64,000 bases of DNA, taken from assembly GCA_013289015.1 (NCBI GenBank), contig JABDAV010000005.1, positions 1 to 64,000 of the forward strand, read 5' to 3'. The translations under genes and the position numbers were made by a program. The stretch's first letter is position 1, and each line of letters opens with the position of its first letter. This document shows positions 35,535 through 44,501 of this stretch, one piece after another. This DNA is from Bacteroidota bacterium. GTDB taxonomy: Bacteria; Bacteroidota; Bacteroidia; Chitinophagales; Chitinophagaceae. The notes below the pieces were generated by a model. That model saw only the letters and a list, made by a program, of their open reading frames with translations. It ran no database searches and was not told the origin of the DNA.

Positions 35535-35569
35535 AAAAATCCTGCAAACAAATATTGCAGGATTTTTTT
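35535..35569. terminator. Bidirectional terminator between the TIM-barrel gene and bioB
   Basis: ATCCTGCAA (35539-35547) and TTGCAGGAT (35555-35563) form a nine-bp stem with a seven-base loop, flanked by an A-run and a T-run. Confidence 0.88.
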
Positions 35570-35585
35570 ATAAACAATAATTGAT

Positions 35586-36590
35586 TTAATCTATTATTTC
35601 TTCAAGCAATTCTTTTTCTTCTTTAAATGCAGCTCTTGGTTTTAAACCCAGCAAGTGAAACATTGCATCATCTTCTTCAAAACTTGGGTTAGGTGTGGTT
35701 AATAATTTATCGCCGGCAAATATTGAATTGGCGCCAGCCATAAAACACAAAGCCTGTTCAGCAACAGTCATATTAGTTCTGCCTGCACTTAAGCGCACCA
35801 TTGCTTTTGGCATTAAAATACGCGCAGCAGCTATCATGCGAATCATATCCCACACGTCAATTCTTTGGTTATGTTCTAACGGTGTTCCTGCAACAGGCAC
35901 CAATGCATTAATAGGAACACTCTCAGGATGTTCAGGCATCGTTGATAATGTATGCAACATCTTAATACGGTCTTCATGTGTTTCACCCAAACCAATTATT
36001 CCGCCGCAGCAAACACTAACGCCGGCTTTGCGAACACTGTCTAACGTTTGCAGGCGATCATTATAAGTACGTGTGGTAATGATATGCTCATAATATTCTG
36101 AAGATGTATCGAGGTTATGATTGTATGCATATAAACCTGCATCTGCTAATTTTTGAGCCTGGTTTTCCGTCAACATACCAAGTGTACAACAAACTTCCAT
36201 TCCCATTTCATTCACACCTTTTACCATTTCCAGCACACGGTCAAAATCTTTATTATCGCGCACCTCGCGCCAGGCTGCACCCATACAAAAACGTGTGCTG
36301 CCTGCATCTTTTGCTTTTTGCGCATAAGACAATACTTCATCTTTTTTCATTAATGCATGCACATTCACCCCTGTGTTATAACGCGCAGCCTGAGGACAAT
36401 AAGCACAATCTTCAGTGCAGCCGCCGGTTTTAATGCTCAACAAAGTACAAACCTGTACTTCTGCTGTATCATTATATTTTTTATGAACCGCTGCCGCTTT
36501 AAAAACAAGCCCGAGCAATGGCGTATTGTAAATTTCGTGTATCTCTTCAATTGACCAGTTATTGCGAATTGGATGTTGCATAATCATCAT
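35586..36590 (-). CDS. bioB: Biotin synthase
   Basis: Radical-SAM enzyme that inserts sulfur into dethiobiotin. The CxxxCxxC cluster CTEDCAYC lies at residues 58-65. Other family segments are [31 protein letters not shown] and LSAGRTNM. All expected cysteines and the AdoMet-binding region are present. Length 334. Three ATG codons near the start (36590, 36587, 36581) are possible. bioD lies 5 kb away in another operon, so biotin genes are dispersed. A minus-strand TATTTTTG promoter box is at 36600-36607. Confidence 0.95.
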   Translation of the reverse strand: MMIMQHPIRNNWSIEEIHEIYNTPLLGLVFKAAAVHKKYNDTAEVQVCTLLSIKTGGCTEDCAYCPQAARYNTGVNVHALMKKDEVLSYAQKAKDAGSTRFCMGAAWREVRDNKDFDRVLEMVKGVNEMGMEVCCTLGMLTENQAQKLADAGLYAYNHNLDTSSEYYEHIITTRTYNDRLQTLDSVRKAGVSVCCGGIIGLGETHEDRIKMLHTLSTMPEHPESVPINALVPVAGTPLEHNQRIDVWDMIRMIAAARILMPKAMVRLSAGRTNMTVAEQALCFMAGANSIFAGDKLLTTPNPSFEEDDAMFHLLGLKPRAAFKEEKELLEEIID

Positions 36591-36599
36591 TTAAAAAAA

Positions 36600-36607
36600 C
36601 AAAAATA
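36600..36607 (-). promoter_or_regulatory. Bacteroidota-type -7 box (TATTTTTG) upstream of bioB
   Basis: Perfect TAnnTTTG match on the minus strand, ten bases before the first possible start codon of bioB; transcription would begin close to the ATG cluster. Confidence 0.5.
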
Positions 36608-36748
36608 GGGAGTTCGCGTTTGATTTAAACCTATAAGGGTTTATGCACTTAAAGTTTCATAAGCATGAAGCTTATATTAATGAGAATGTAGAATATATAT
36701 TTAAGCGATCAGCAACAGTTGAATATTGTTCAGCGGAGTTCCAAACAA

Positions 36749-37858
36749 TTACACCACCAAAAATTGCGAATGGATATAATCCACAACATCATTGTAATCC
36801 TGTCTTCGGTTATAGGCTTCAAGCTGCCTGTCAGCTCCGGTGCCGAGTTCAAGAATTTTATGTACATACTCAATCGCATGCCTGCTGCCAAGATCATCCA
36901 CTACATCATCTACAAAGTCCAGCAATTCATAAATCAATACGCGTGTGTTCACTTCGGTTTCTTTACCAAAATCGATCAGGTTGCCATCAATACCATAGCG
37001 GCTGGCGCGCCATTTATTTTCATTCACCAAAACACGGGGGTAAATGATAAAGTTCAGATTCCGGCTGCGGAGCTTATATAGTTTTGCACAAATTGCCTGG
37101 AACAATGCTGCTATCGCTGCTGTTTCATTTATCGTCATGGGCACATCACATATCCTGAATTCAACCGTGTTAAAAAAAGGATGAACCCTTAGATCCCACC
37201 ATATTTTTTTTGCGTTATCAATACAATTGGTTTTGATAAGCAGGTTTACATAACTCTCATAAGCTTCAATGCTTTCAAAATAATCGGGAATGCCTGTGCG
37301 GGGAAATTTATCAAACACTTTTGTGCGGAATGATTTATAACCGGTGTGCCTGCCTTCCCAAAAGGGAGAATTAGTGCTGAGCGCATATACATGCGGTAAA
37401 AAATATCTTGCCGAATTGGCGATATGAATGGCCATCCTGCGGTCTTCCATGCCTACATGCACGTGCAACCCGAAAATAAGATTACTGCGGGCTGCTTCCT
37501 GCAATTCATTTACAATTTGATTATACCGGGCATGGTCTGTAATGAGCTGGCTTTCCCACGGACTAAAAGGATGTGTTCCCGATGCACCCATCCAAAAACC
37601 TGAACTTTCTGCAATTTGAGAGATCACCGTGCGCAGGGTGGTTACATCGTGACGGGCTTCTTCAACATCCTGGCAAATATCTGTGCCTACTTCTACAACC
37701 GCCTGGTGCATTTCGGCCTTTACTTTATCCTTAAGAATTTTATGGCCTTCGTTCACAATTTTTTGTTCATGGCTTTTAAGTTCACGCGTTTCCGGATCTA
37801 AAACCATGTACTCTTCTTCAACACCTAACGTAAAATGCTTATAGTTTACTTGCGACAT
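36749..37858 (-). CDS. YbdK-type carboxylate-amine ligase (GCS2 family)
   Basis: Enzyme of the glutamate-cysteine ligase type 2 / YbdK family, ATP-dependent ligases joining a carboxylate to an amine. N-terminal LGVEEEYMVLDPETREL (about residues 12-28) holds the acidic metal-binding residues; FGLHVHVGMEDRRMAIHI (about 129-146), WWDLRVHPFFNTVEFRICD (about 220-238) and SRYGIDGNLIDF are further family segments. Length 369. It is the last gene of an operon ATP-grasp, Uma2-like, YbdK-type; its first 20 bases overlap the Uma2-like gene. The metabolite made is unknown. Confidence 0.87.
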   Translation of the reverse strand: MSQVNYKHFTLGVEEEYMVLDPETRELKSHEQKIVNEGHKILKDKVKAEMHQAVVEVGTDICQDVEEARHDVTTLRTVISQIAESSGFWMGASGTHPFSPWESQLITDHARYNQIVNELQEAARSNLIFGLHVHVGMEDRRMAIHIANSARYFLPHVYALSTNSPFWEGRHTGYKSFRTKVFDKFPRTGIPDYFESIEAYESYVNLLIKTNCIDNAKKIWWDLRVHPFFNTVEFRICDVPMTINETAAIAALFQAICAKLYKLRSRNLNFIIYPRVLVNENKWRASRYGIDGNLIDFGKETEVNTRVLIYELLDFVDDVVDDLGSRHAIEYVHKILELGTGADRQLEAYNRRQDYNDVVDYIHSQFLVV

Positions 37859-38471
37859 AATCAGCTTTTAAAATATCTCTTACCTGTATTTTTAATTCAG
37901 GAATAAAATGCGGAGAAATAGTTTTACCGGCATACATTTTACCACCCCCAAATTCTCCATCTTCATTCAAAATAAAGACCACAATATTTTCTTCAACAGG
38001 ATTAATTATCCAATATTCTTTTATGCAGGCTTCTTCATACAACTCAAATTTTAACTGAACTTCTTTTTGCGAATTACCTGGAGAAAGAATTTCAACCACG
38101 AGATCCGGCGCACCGCAACATCCACGCTCATCAATCTTTGAAACATCGCAAACAATGCCAAGATCAGGTTGAACAACTGTAGTTATTTCATTATCTTTTT
38201 TCCTGTTTTTTACAGGCAGGCGAACATCAAAAGGGGCAACGAAAAAAAAGCATGGCTGTTTTTCAAGAAAGCTGCCAATTCTTAATTGTAGTTTCATTGA
38301 AATAACCTGGTGCTTTGTATTCGGCGCAGATAATTTAAATATCTTACCGCGAAACAATTCAAGCCTTTCTTCAAACTGCCATTTTAAATAATCAGCATAA
38401 GTATAAACATAATCCGGTGATGGTTCTTCTACTATGCTTATCCCTCCTTCATCATTCATTATTGTAAGCAT
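37839..38471 (-). CDS. Uma2-family (DUF820) nuclease-fold protein
   Basis: PD-(D/E)XK-fold protein of the Uma2 family. The core motif APDLVVEILSPGNSQKEVQL (about residues 126-145) carries the Asp, Glu and the conserved SPGN turn, followed by KFELYEEACIKEYWIINP. The N-terminal TYADYLKWQFEERLELF is typical. ATG at 38471 lies 11 bases after the ATP-grasp stop. Uma2 genes are abundant in cyanobacteria and scattered elsewhere; their role is unclear. Its place between two ligases, overlapping the second, is unusual and suggests insertion into an operon or a functional link. Confidence 0.82.
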   Translation of the reverse strand: MLTIMNDEGGISIVEEPSPDYVYTYADYLKWQFEERLELFRGKIFKLSAPNTKHQVISMKLQLRIGSFLEKQPCFFFVAPFDVRLPVKNRKKDNEITTVVQPDLGIVCDVSKIDERGCCGAPDLVVEILSPGNSQKEVQLKFELYEEACIKEYWIINPVEENIVVFILNEDGEFGGGKMYAGKTISPHFIPELKIQVRDILKADYVASKL

Positions 38472-38481
38472 AAAATATTTT

Positions 38482-39438
38482 TTATGGAAACAAAGGTTGT
38501 TTGTTTGCACTGGTTCTTATGTATTCTCCCCATGTAAGGTTATCCTTGCCTTCTGCATAAGCCTGTGCTTTTTCAATAGCATAAGCAGCAGCAGTTTCTA
38601 CTACCCAGGCAAAATTTTCTTCGCCCACACTGTTACGGTCTGCATCAGGAGCCGGGTTGCAAAAATCAATAGCATACGGCACTCCATCCCGCAACGCCAA
38701 TTCGACAGTATTAAAATCATAACCGAGATATTTATTAATGCGCAGTACAATATCTTCCATTTCCTTTAATTTTTCTGCGGTAGGCTTAAATCCTGCCACA
38801 TAACGCAGATGATGCGGATTTCTCGGTTCATAGGGCATTATGCGTACATACTTTCCACCAATGCAATAGCAGCGGTAATACTCTTCAAATACTATTTCTT
38901 CCTGCAACAACATAACCAATTGACCTGTTTCAGCATGCTTATCAAAAAAATCATTCATGTCGTGAAGCTTGTAAACATTTTTCCATCCGCCGCCTGCAAA
39001 AGGTTTCATGTAAGCAGGAAATCCAACATAACTAAAAATGCTGTCCCAATCCAAAGGATAATCAAGATTAGTAAACGAATCATCGCTTGTATCTGTTGGT
39101 AAATCTCTTGATGGCAGGATCACCGTATTAGGCACAGGAACATTGATTTTTGTAGCAAGACAATTATTAAAAAATTTTTCATCAGCACTCCACCAGAAAG
39201 GGTTGTTAATAACGGCTGTGCCGCATAATGCTGCATTCTTTAAATACGCGCGATAAAAAGGAACGTCCTGGCTTATGCGGTCTATGATAACCGAATATTC
39301 TGTTGGCACACCCTGCATTACCTTGCTGATCTTAACCGGCTCTGCCTGTATGCCGTCAATATTTTTACTATTTATCCGTTCAATGAATGCGTCAGGAAAA
39401 GTTCTTTCCTTGCCGAACAAAATGCCGATCTTTTTCAT
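38482..39438 (-). CDS. ATP-grasp ligase, glutathione-synthetase-like
   Basis: ATP-grasp carboxylate-amine/thiol ligase. ATP-binding residues are visible in YMKPFAGGGWKNVYKL (about residues 135-150) and LLQEEIVFEEYYRCYCIGG (about 170-188); the metal-binding end motif is AIDFCNPAPD (about 266-275). The start at 39438 (MKKIGILFGKE) fits; a longer frame from 39480 adds 14 residues. Length 318. It is first in an operon with an Uma2-like gene and a YbdK-type ligase, so a two-ligase pathway making a small amide or peptide is plausible. The product cannot be predicted. Confidence 0.85.
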   Translation of the reverse strand: MKKIGILFGKERTFPDAFIERINSKNIDGIQAEPVKISKVMQGVPTEYSVIIDRISQDVPFYRAYLKNAALCGTAVINNPFWWSADEKFFNNCLATKINVPVPNTVILPSRDLPTDTSDDSFTNLDYPLDWDSIFSYVGFPAYMKPFAGGGWKNVYKLHDMNDFFDKHAETGQLVMLLQEEIVFEEYYRCYCIGGKYVRIMPYEPRNPHHLRYVAGFKPTAEKLKEMEDIVLRINKYLGYDFNTVELALRDGVPYAIDFCNPAPDADRNSVGEENFAWVVETAAAYAIEKAQAYAEGKDNLTWGEYIRTSANKQPLFP

Positions 39439-39808
39439 ATAGTTTAAATTTTTTGCTGCATGAAAACGCAAAGCAGACAACTGGTGAATTTCATATCAGC
39501 AAGTTTAATAATTTTTGATTGAAGTTAACGGCTTCAAATTAAAGAAACTTATTGCAATTACTTTTTTTTAAAAAGAAATGTTCCAAACCTTCCGGTTCTT
39601 CTTCATTTAACAGAGAAAAGTACAGAAACAACAAAAGCAAATAGAAGAAGGAATAAGAATTGTGTGTGATAAGGCGGCCAAAAAAATGCAGGCGGCTTCA
39701 ATAACGTGAATTCGGCTAAAGCCAATGTTTCGATCAACACAACTACACCGTGGATGCAACAAAGAACAACTGCCGGTTACCTAAAAAATTCTTTTGTAAC
39801 ATTGCAGC
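39439..39808. other. Intergenic region between divergent operons, nothing clear
   Basis: About 370 bases between the ATP-grasp gene (minus) and the DUF3822 gene (plus). Both promoters must lie here, but no convincing TAnnTTTG box, stable hairpin, RNA gene or gene remnant was found. A short inverted match (GAAGTTAACGGCTTC, 39519-39533) is too weak to call. Confidence 0.5.
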
Positions 39809-40618
39809 ATGCTTCAAAAAACTTTTAGTTATTATTCTGACGATCTTGAAGATGTGGATCTGTTTGTGGAAGCTGGCAGAAATCATATTGTGTGCTGGTG
39901 CAAAAAAAAGAATGATAAGCGGCTTAAAGCCTTTGAGTTTTTTTTATGCGATGATTATACTGAAACAGCTTTCGTTGCTTTAATTAAAGAAGTGCAGTTG
40001 CATTCGCGGTTGCTTTCTATACGATCAAACAAAACAAATTTTTTCTGGAATACAGGTGAAGTGTTGTGCCTGCCGCCATCTACACAGGATGATGCAATTG
40101 TAAATACCCATTTTGAATTAATGTTTGGTAATACAGCCAACACAAAAATATTTTCAGCTTCAGCCAATGATTGCGTTGTTGCGTGGCGATTAAAATATGA
40201 ACAACAACGGGCTGCAGAAGAACTTTTCAGAAAAGCAAATTTTTCGCATCATTATGTTCCTTTGTTCAGCCAGGCCAAAGCAGATGATACAATTTGTTAC
40301 CTGTTTTTTTATCCAAACTATTTTAGTCTTGTTGTTTACAGTGCAGGCTTATTGCAATTGGCCCAAACAAAAAAATATAAAGCGTCTGAAGATGTTTTGT
40401 ATTTTGTTTTAAATGCATTTGAACAATATAATATTGCACAGCATACAAATGTTATTTGCGCGGGTTTTGTTGATGAAAGATCAAAGCTCTATGAACTATT
40501 ATATCTATACCTTGAGAATCTGAAGCTAATGAATGTTGATGAAGCAACATTTAACGATAAAGCTTTCAGCGAATATTCACAGCATTATTTTCTTCCTTAT
40601 ATAAATTATACTGTATGA
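39809..40618 (+). CDS. DUF3822 family protein
   Basis: 269-residue cytosolic protein of a Bacteroidota-specific family placed next to rsmD and often coaD. Visible features: a Cys-rich N-terminal stretch (NHIVCWCKKKND), strand-like segments (TIFSASANDCVVAWRLK) and FVDERSKLYELLYLYLENL near the end. The fold has been suggested to resemble actin-like ATPases; the function is unknown. Its stop overlaps the rsmD start in ATGA, implying coupled translation. Identification rests on overall sequence feel and on the rsmD neighbour. Confidence 0.75.
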   Translation: MLQKTFSYYSDDLEDVDLFVEAGRNHIVCWCKKKNDKRLKAFEFFLCDDYTETAFVALIKEVQLHSRLLSIRSNKTNFFWNTGEVLCLPPSTQDDAIVNTHFELMFGNTANTKIFSASANDCVVAWRLKYEQQRAAEELFRKANFSHHYVPLFSQAKADDTICYLFFYPNYFSLVVYSAGLLQLAQTKKYKASEDVLYFVLNAFEQYNIAQHTNVICAGFVDERSKLYELLYLYLENLKLMNVDEATFNDKAFSEYSQHYFLPYINYTV

Positions 40619-41166
40619 GGATAATTTCAGGCAGGCTTGGCGGCAGAAGAATTCATCCACCTTCAAAAATGCCTTATACAAGACCTACCACCGATATAGC
40701 AAAAGAAGGGTTGTTCAACATTTTGCAAACAAGAACAGATTTTGAAGGCGCTAAAACACTTGATCTTTTTGGCGGAACCGGGAGCATAAGTTATGAGCTT
40801 GCATCAAGAGGTGCATCGTCATTAACTATTATTGAAAAAGATGCAGCGATGTATGCCTTCATTAAAAAAAATATTGAAGAACTGAAAATTAAAAATGCCA
40901 ATGTAGTAAAAACGGATGTGTTTAGTTTTCTTTCAAACTGCAATGAAAAATATGACTTTATTTTTGCCGGGCCGCCGTATGCTTTGATTACAATTGATGA
41001 ATTGCCTAAGATGATTATTGAAAAAGATCTTATTGCAACAGGTGGATTTTTTGTACTGGAACACACACCGCGCAACGATTACGAAAACTATGCGGGTTTT
41101 AGTTTTAAAAGAAATTATGGAACTACTGTGTTTTCATTCTTTGCTCCAACCCCTGAAGGGGAGTAA
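40615..41166 (+). CDS. rsmD: RsmD-family 16S rRNA guanine-N2 methyltransferase
   Basis: SAM-dependent methyltransferase that modifies G966 of 16S rRNA. MRIISGRLGGRRI at the N-terminus, RPTTDIAKEGLFNIL (about residues 23-37), LDLFGGTGSISYE (about 49-61, SAM motif) and TIIEKDAAM match RsmD. The catalytic motif, normally (D/N)PPY/F, reads AGPPY: Gly119 replaces the expected Asp/Asn (codon GGG at 40969-40971). The last six or so residues (PTPEGE) are read from a palindromic repeat. The enzyme may be impaired or the base calls wrong. Operon: DUF3822-rsmD-bioD. Confidence 0.88.
   Translation: MRIISGRLGGRRIHPPSKMPYTRPTTDIAKEGLFNILQTRTDFEGAKTLDLFGGTGSISYELASRGASSLTIIEKDAAMYAFIKKNIEELKIKNANVVKTDVFSFLSNCNEKYDFIFAGPPYALITIDELPKMIIEKDLIATGGFFVLEHTPRNDYENYAGFSFKRNYGTTVFSFFAPTPEGE
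41143..41164. repeat. C/G-rich palindromic repeat forming the rsmD 3' end
   Basis: GCTCCAACCCCTGAAGGGGA, then GT, contains the palindrome CCCCTGAAGGGG and belongs to the same unit family as the two arms inside gcvP and the copy at 43966-43998. It supplies the last codons and leads straight into the rsmD stop (TAA at 41164-41166). Confidence 0.65.
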
Positions 41167-41176
41167 TTTTTTTATA

Positions 41177-41875
41177 ATGATAAATACAATTTTTATTACG
41201 GGCATTGGAACAGATGTTGGCAAAACAATTGTTTCAGCAATATTGGTTGAAGCATTGCAGGCTGATTACTGGAAGCCAGTGCAGGCAGGTTTTGATGAAG
41301 GAACTGATTCGGAATTTATACGTGCAGTTATCAATAATGACAAAACGATCATTCATCCCGAAACGTATAAATTAAAACTGGCAGCATCACCGCATATTGC
41401 GGCAAGAGATGAAGCAGTTAAAATTGACCTGGATAAAATTGAAGAAGATCATTTTAAAATAGTGAATGGTCAGTTGACAATGGTGAATGAAAAACACTCT
41501 GTTCATCACGCCCTACTTACTACTAACACTTTAATTATTGAAGGCGCAGGCGGATTAATGGTTCCTTTAAATGAGGAGGAATTTGTGCTTGATCTCATTA
41601 AGAAACTACATACAAAAGTTATTCTGGTGAGCAGGAATTATCTCGGCAGTATTAATCATTCTTTATTAACAGCAAAAGTTTGTAAAGAAAATAATATTGA
41701 TGTTGCAGGATGGATATTCAACGATCAATATCTTGATTATGAAAACGAAATCGTGCAATGGAGTGGTTATCCAACAATTGCTTCTCTTCCGTTTTCAAAA
41801 ACAGTTGACAAGGCTTTTATTAAAGACCAGGCTGATAAACTCAGAACAGAACTTGAAGTAATTTTAAATCAATAA
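41177..41875 (+). CDS. bioD: Dethiobiotin synthetase
   Basis: ATP-dependent enzyme that closes the ureido ring of dethiobiotin. The P-loop GIGTDVGKTIVS (about residues 9-20), WKPVQAGFDEGTD (about 31-43) and IIEGAGGLMVPL (about 118-129) are diagnostic. The ATG at 41177 is ten bases after the rsmD stop. A much longer reading frame runs upstream through rsmD in another frame and is an artefact. Length 232 residues. Its pathway partner bioB is at 35586-36590. No bioA, bioF or bioC is in the window. Confidence 0.93.
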   Translation: MINTIFITGIGTDVGKTIVSAILVEALQADYWKPVQAGFDEGTDSEFIRAVINNDKTIIHPETYKLKLAASPHIAARDEAVKIDLDKIEEDHFKIVNGQLTMVNEKHSVHHALLTTNTLIIEGAGGLMVPLNEEEFVLDLIKKLHTKVILVSRNYLGSINHSLLTAKVCKENNIDVAGWIFNDQYLDYENEIVQWSGYPTIASLPFSKTVDKAFIKDQADKLRTELEVILNQ

Positions 41876-41879
41876 AAGA

Positions 41880-42368
41880 TTACAACGGGTTCAAATCATT
41901 CAACTTTGTTTTCTTTACATCAATAACATAAGTTTTTGACCATTTGTCGTGCCAGGGGAAACATGGATTTCCAAAAGCGCTGAACTGTTCAAACGGAACT
42001 GCACGGCCAAGTGAGCGGATCAAAATTGTTTTAGGCTCCATCCGCGAGCCATCCATATTTACAGCTTTGGTTCCTGTAATTAATTTTCCGATCGTTCTTC
42101 CATCAAGAATTATTTCCGTAAGGCAATAAAGAAAAGCATAAAAAAGCAGGAATATGATCCTGTACCCCAGTTCACCCAGGAATGAATCTGAAGAACTGCT
42201 ATAGGTTGTAAAACCATTTACGCCTGTTCCATACAGCACCGCACCAATACCAAAAGCAATTACAACGTAAAATATAATGATATCAATAAGATAATTTAAG
42301 AAACGCTGGCCGGTGCTTGCTAAAACGGGTGTGAATTCAACTTCGGATAACAGGGACTGTTGTTCCAT
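41880..42368 (-). CDS. RDD-family membrane protein
   Basis: 162-residue protein with the RDD pattern: RFLNYLIDIIIFYVVIAFGI at about residues 22-41 (Arg-Asp signature variant followed by the first helix), a second helix around 68-88 and a third-helix region with GRTIGKLITGTKAVN. The C-terminal segment after the last helix, WSKTYVIDVKK, is typical for this family. Function is unknown; some RDD proteins act as ion exchangers. Convergent with bioD with a four-base gap. Confidence 0.85.
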   Translation of the reverse strand: MEQQSLLSEVEFTPVLASTGQRFLNYLIDIIIFYVVIAFGIGAVLYGTGVNGFTTYSSSSDSFLGELGYRIIFLLFYAFLYCLTEIILDGRTIGKLITGTKAVNMDGSRMEPKTILIRSLGRAVPFEQFSAFGNPCFPWHDKWSKTYVIDVKKTKLNDLNPL

Positions 42369-42450
42369 ATGCTAATTAGTTTTGGATGTTTAGTTTTGAA
42401 TGCTGCAATGATAGCTAAAATAAAACAATAGAAGAAATCAGTACAAATTT

Positions 42451-43299
42451 TTATTTAATGATCCTCCTGATCTTATTGGCATTTTCAATAAGTTCAGTTA
42501 AGTATTCTACATTTTCTTTTTCGAGGCTTGCTTTGAATTTTCTTAGTTGTGAAATATGTTCGTTCAAAACATCCAATACATTTTCCCTGTTTTGCATAAA
42601 CACAGGTACCCACATGGAAGCGGCACTTTTTGCAAGCCGTACAGTACTTTCAAAACCACCGCCTGATAATTCAAAAATGGCTTCCTCTTCCTTTTCTTTT
42701 TCAAGCACGGTATTAGCCAAAGCAAAAGAAGTTATATGCGAAATATGACTTACGTAAGCAGCATGTATATCATGACTTTCAGAATTCATCTGAACGATAT
42801 GCATACCCAGTTGTTTATAGATGTATTCAACAATTTTTACCGCATTATCGTCTGATTGTTCTGCGTCACAAATAACGCATGCCCTGCCTGCAAATGCGCC
42901 ATGTACCGCTGCTTCCGGGCCGCTGTATTCTGTTCCCCACATTGGGTGCGTAGATACAAAACGTTTGTGCATCGGGTGATCTTTCAAAGCATTACTCAAT
43001 GCAAATTTTGTTGATCCTGCATCGGCAACAACCTGGCGTTCATTTATCATATCCATTATTTGTAACACAACAGGAATGGTTACATCAACGGGGATTGCCA
43101 CATAAATAAAATCACTTTTTTCAACGGCTTCATTTAAAGGAAGTACTTCATCTATAATCCCAAGCTCCAATGCTTTTTTTGCACTGGCTTGTGTGCGGCT
43201 GACACCTATAATATGTTTGGCAAGATTTTTTTCTTTCAATGCAAGCGCAAATGAGCCGCTTATTAAACCTACACCTACAATAGTTACTGTATCGAACAT
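42451..43299 (-). CDS. tyrA: Prephenate dehydrogenase
   Basis: NAD(P)-dependent oxidative decarboxylation of prephenate to 4-hydroxyphenylpyruvate in tyrosine synthesis. A Rossmann start TIVGVGLISGSFALAL (about residues 6-21), DAGSTK (about 96), FVSTHPMWGTEYSGPEAA (about 113-130, substrate His) and SHISHITSFALAN match TyrA. Length 282. It sits 16 bases after the aminotransferase gene and belongs to a pheA-aminotransferase-tyrA operon. A DAHP synthase/chorismate mutase gene often found in this cluster in the phylum is not here. Confidence 0.9.
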   Translation of the reverse strand: MFDTVTIVGVGLISGSFALALKEKNLAKHIIGVSRTQASAKKALELGIIDEVLPLNEAVEKSDFIYVAIPVDVTIPVVLQIMDMINERQVVADAGSTKFALSNALKDHPMHKRFVSTHPMWGTEYSGPEAAVHGAFAGRACVICDAEQSDDNAVKIVEYIYKQLGMHIVQMNSESHDIHAAYVSHISHITSFALANTVLEKEKEEEAIFELSGGGFESTVRLAKSAASMWVPVFMQNRENVLDVLNEHISQLRKFKASLEKENVEYLTELIENANKIRRIIK

Positions 43300-43315
43300 T
43301 GTTTCAGATTGATGA

Positions 43316-44497
43316 TTAAAAAATGCTGTTTTGAATCCTGCTGATTGCTTCCTGTATCTTTTCTTTGGTTGCGCATAAACTTATTCTTATGTATGCATCA
43401 CCGGCATTACCAAAAATTCCACCGGGCGTAATAAATACATTGCTTTCGTATAAAACTTTATCGCTTAATATATATGCATTATCATATTCGGAGGGAATTT
43501 TTGCCCAAACAAACAAACCGCTTTGCTTAGTTGAATAATTGCATTTTAAAACATCAAGCAACTCATACACTTTTTCTCTCCGCCTGCTGTAAACAGTATT
43601 TACATTATCATACCATTGCTTATCAAGTGATAAAGCTTTTGCTGCCGCAAGCTGAACAGGAAGAAACATACCGCTGTCCATATTGCTTTTAAACCGCAGC
43701 ACTTCATTTATTCTTTCTTTATCGCCAAGCAATACCCCCACTCTCCAACCCGCCATGTTTTGCGATTTACTGAGAGAATTTAATTCAAGTGCAATGTCTT
43801 TTGCACCATCAATGCTTAAGATGCTGAGTGGTTCATCATTGAGAATAAAACTGTATGGATTATCGTGACAAATAAGAATATTATGTTTTTTACCGAATGC
43901 AATAATTTCTTCAAACACTTTTACCGATGCAGGCTGACCTGTAGGCATCTGCGGATAATTCACCCAAAGCCCCTTAACCCCCTGCAGGGGAGATTTTGAT
44001 CCTTCTTTAATCAACTGTTCTAACTGATTAAAGTCAGGTTCATAATTATTTTCTTCCTTTAATTCATAATATAAAGGCGTGGCCCCGGAAAGCTTTACCG
44101 CACTTGCATAAGCAGGATAGCCAGGGTTGGGAACCAACACAGCAGCTCCTTCTTCAAAATACGTCATACAAATATGCATGATGCCTTCTTTACTGCCAAT
44201 TAAAGGAAGTATTTCTGTTTCAGCATTAAGTTCAACTTTATACCACTGCCTGTACCAATCTGCAAAAGCATTACGTAAAACAGGCGAACCTTTATAGTTC
44301 TGATAACCATGCACATTCGGTTTTGTGCTTTCTTCCTGCAGCACTTTTATCACATCAGGATGCGGAGGCATGTCAGGGCTTCCAATACCAAGATTAATAA
44401 CCTGTTTGCCCTGTTTATTCAGCACTTCAATTTCTCTTAACTTTTGCGAGAAATAATATTCATTTATACTGTTGAGTCTTTTGGCAGTGGCGATCAT
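43316..44497 (-). CDS. Class I/II PLP aminotransferase, probably aromatic
   Basis: Fold-type I aminotransferase: NLGIGSPDMPPHPDVI (about residues 35-50), GYQNYKGSPVLRNA, VPNPGYPAYASAV (about 122-134), WVNYPQMPTGQPAS (about 178-191), HDNPYSF (about 211) and LSKSQNMAGWRVG, where the Lys binds PLP (about 242). Its place between pheA and tyrA suggests final transamination to phenylalanine and tyrosine. Residues about 167-177 (SKSPLQGVKGL) are read from a palindromic repeat that enlarges a surface loop. Length 393. Confidence 0.88.
   Translation of the reverse strand: MIATAKRLNSINEYYFSQKLREIEVLNKQGKQVINLGIGSPDMPPHPDVIKVLQEESTKPNVHGYQNYKGSPVLRNAFADWYRQWYKVELNAETEILPLIGSKEGIMHICMTYFEEGAAVLVPNPGYPAYASAVKLSGATPLYYELKEENNYEPDFNQLEQLIKEGSKSPLQGVKGLWVNYPQMPTGQPASVKVFEEIIAFGKKHNILICHDNPYSFILNDEPLSILSIDGAKDIALELNSLSKSQNMAGWRVGVLLGDKERINEVLRFKSNMDSGMFLPVQLAAAKALSLDKQWYDNVNTVYSRRREKVYELLDVLKCNYSTKQSGLFVWAKIPSEYDNAYILSDKVLYESNVFITPGGIFGNAGDAYIRISLCATKEKIQEAISRIQNSIF
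43966..43998. repeat. C/G-rich palindromic repeat inside the aminotransferase gene
   Basis: Plus-strand sequence AAAGCCCCTTAACCCCCT, GCA, GGGGAG resembles the gcvP left arm unit by unit. It stays in frame in the minus-strand gene and encodes a loop immediately before the WVNYP segment. Confidence 0.65.
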
Positions 44498-44501
44498 AAC
44501 A

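Noticed and set aside
41018-41176. Longer bioD frame starting inside rsmD
   Set aside because: The extra 53 codons overlap rsmD in another frame and have no match to dethiobiotin synthetase; ATG 41177 starts the family sequence.
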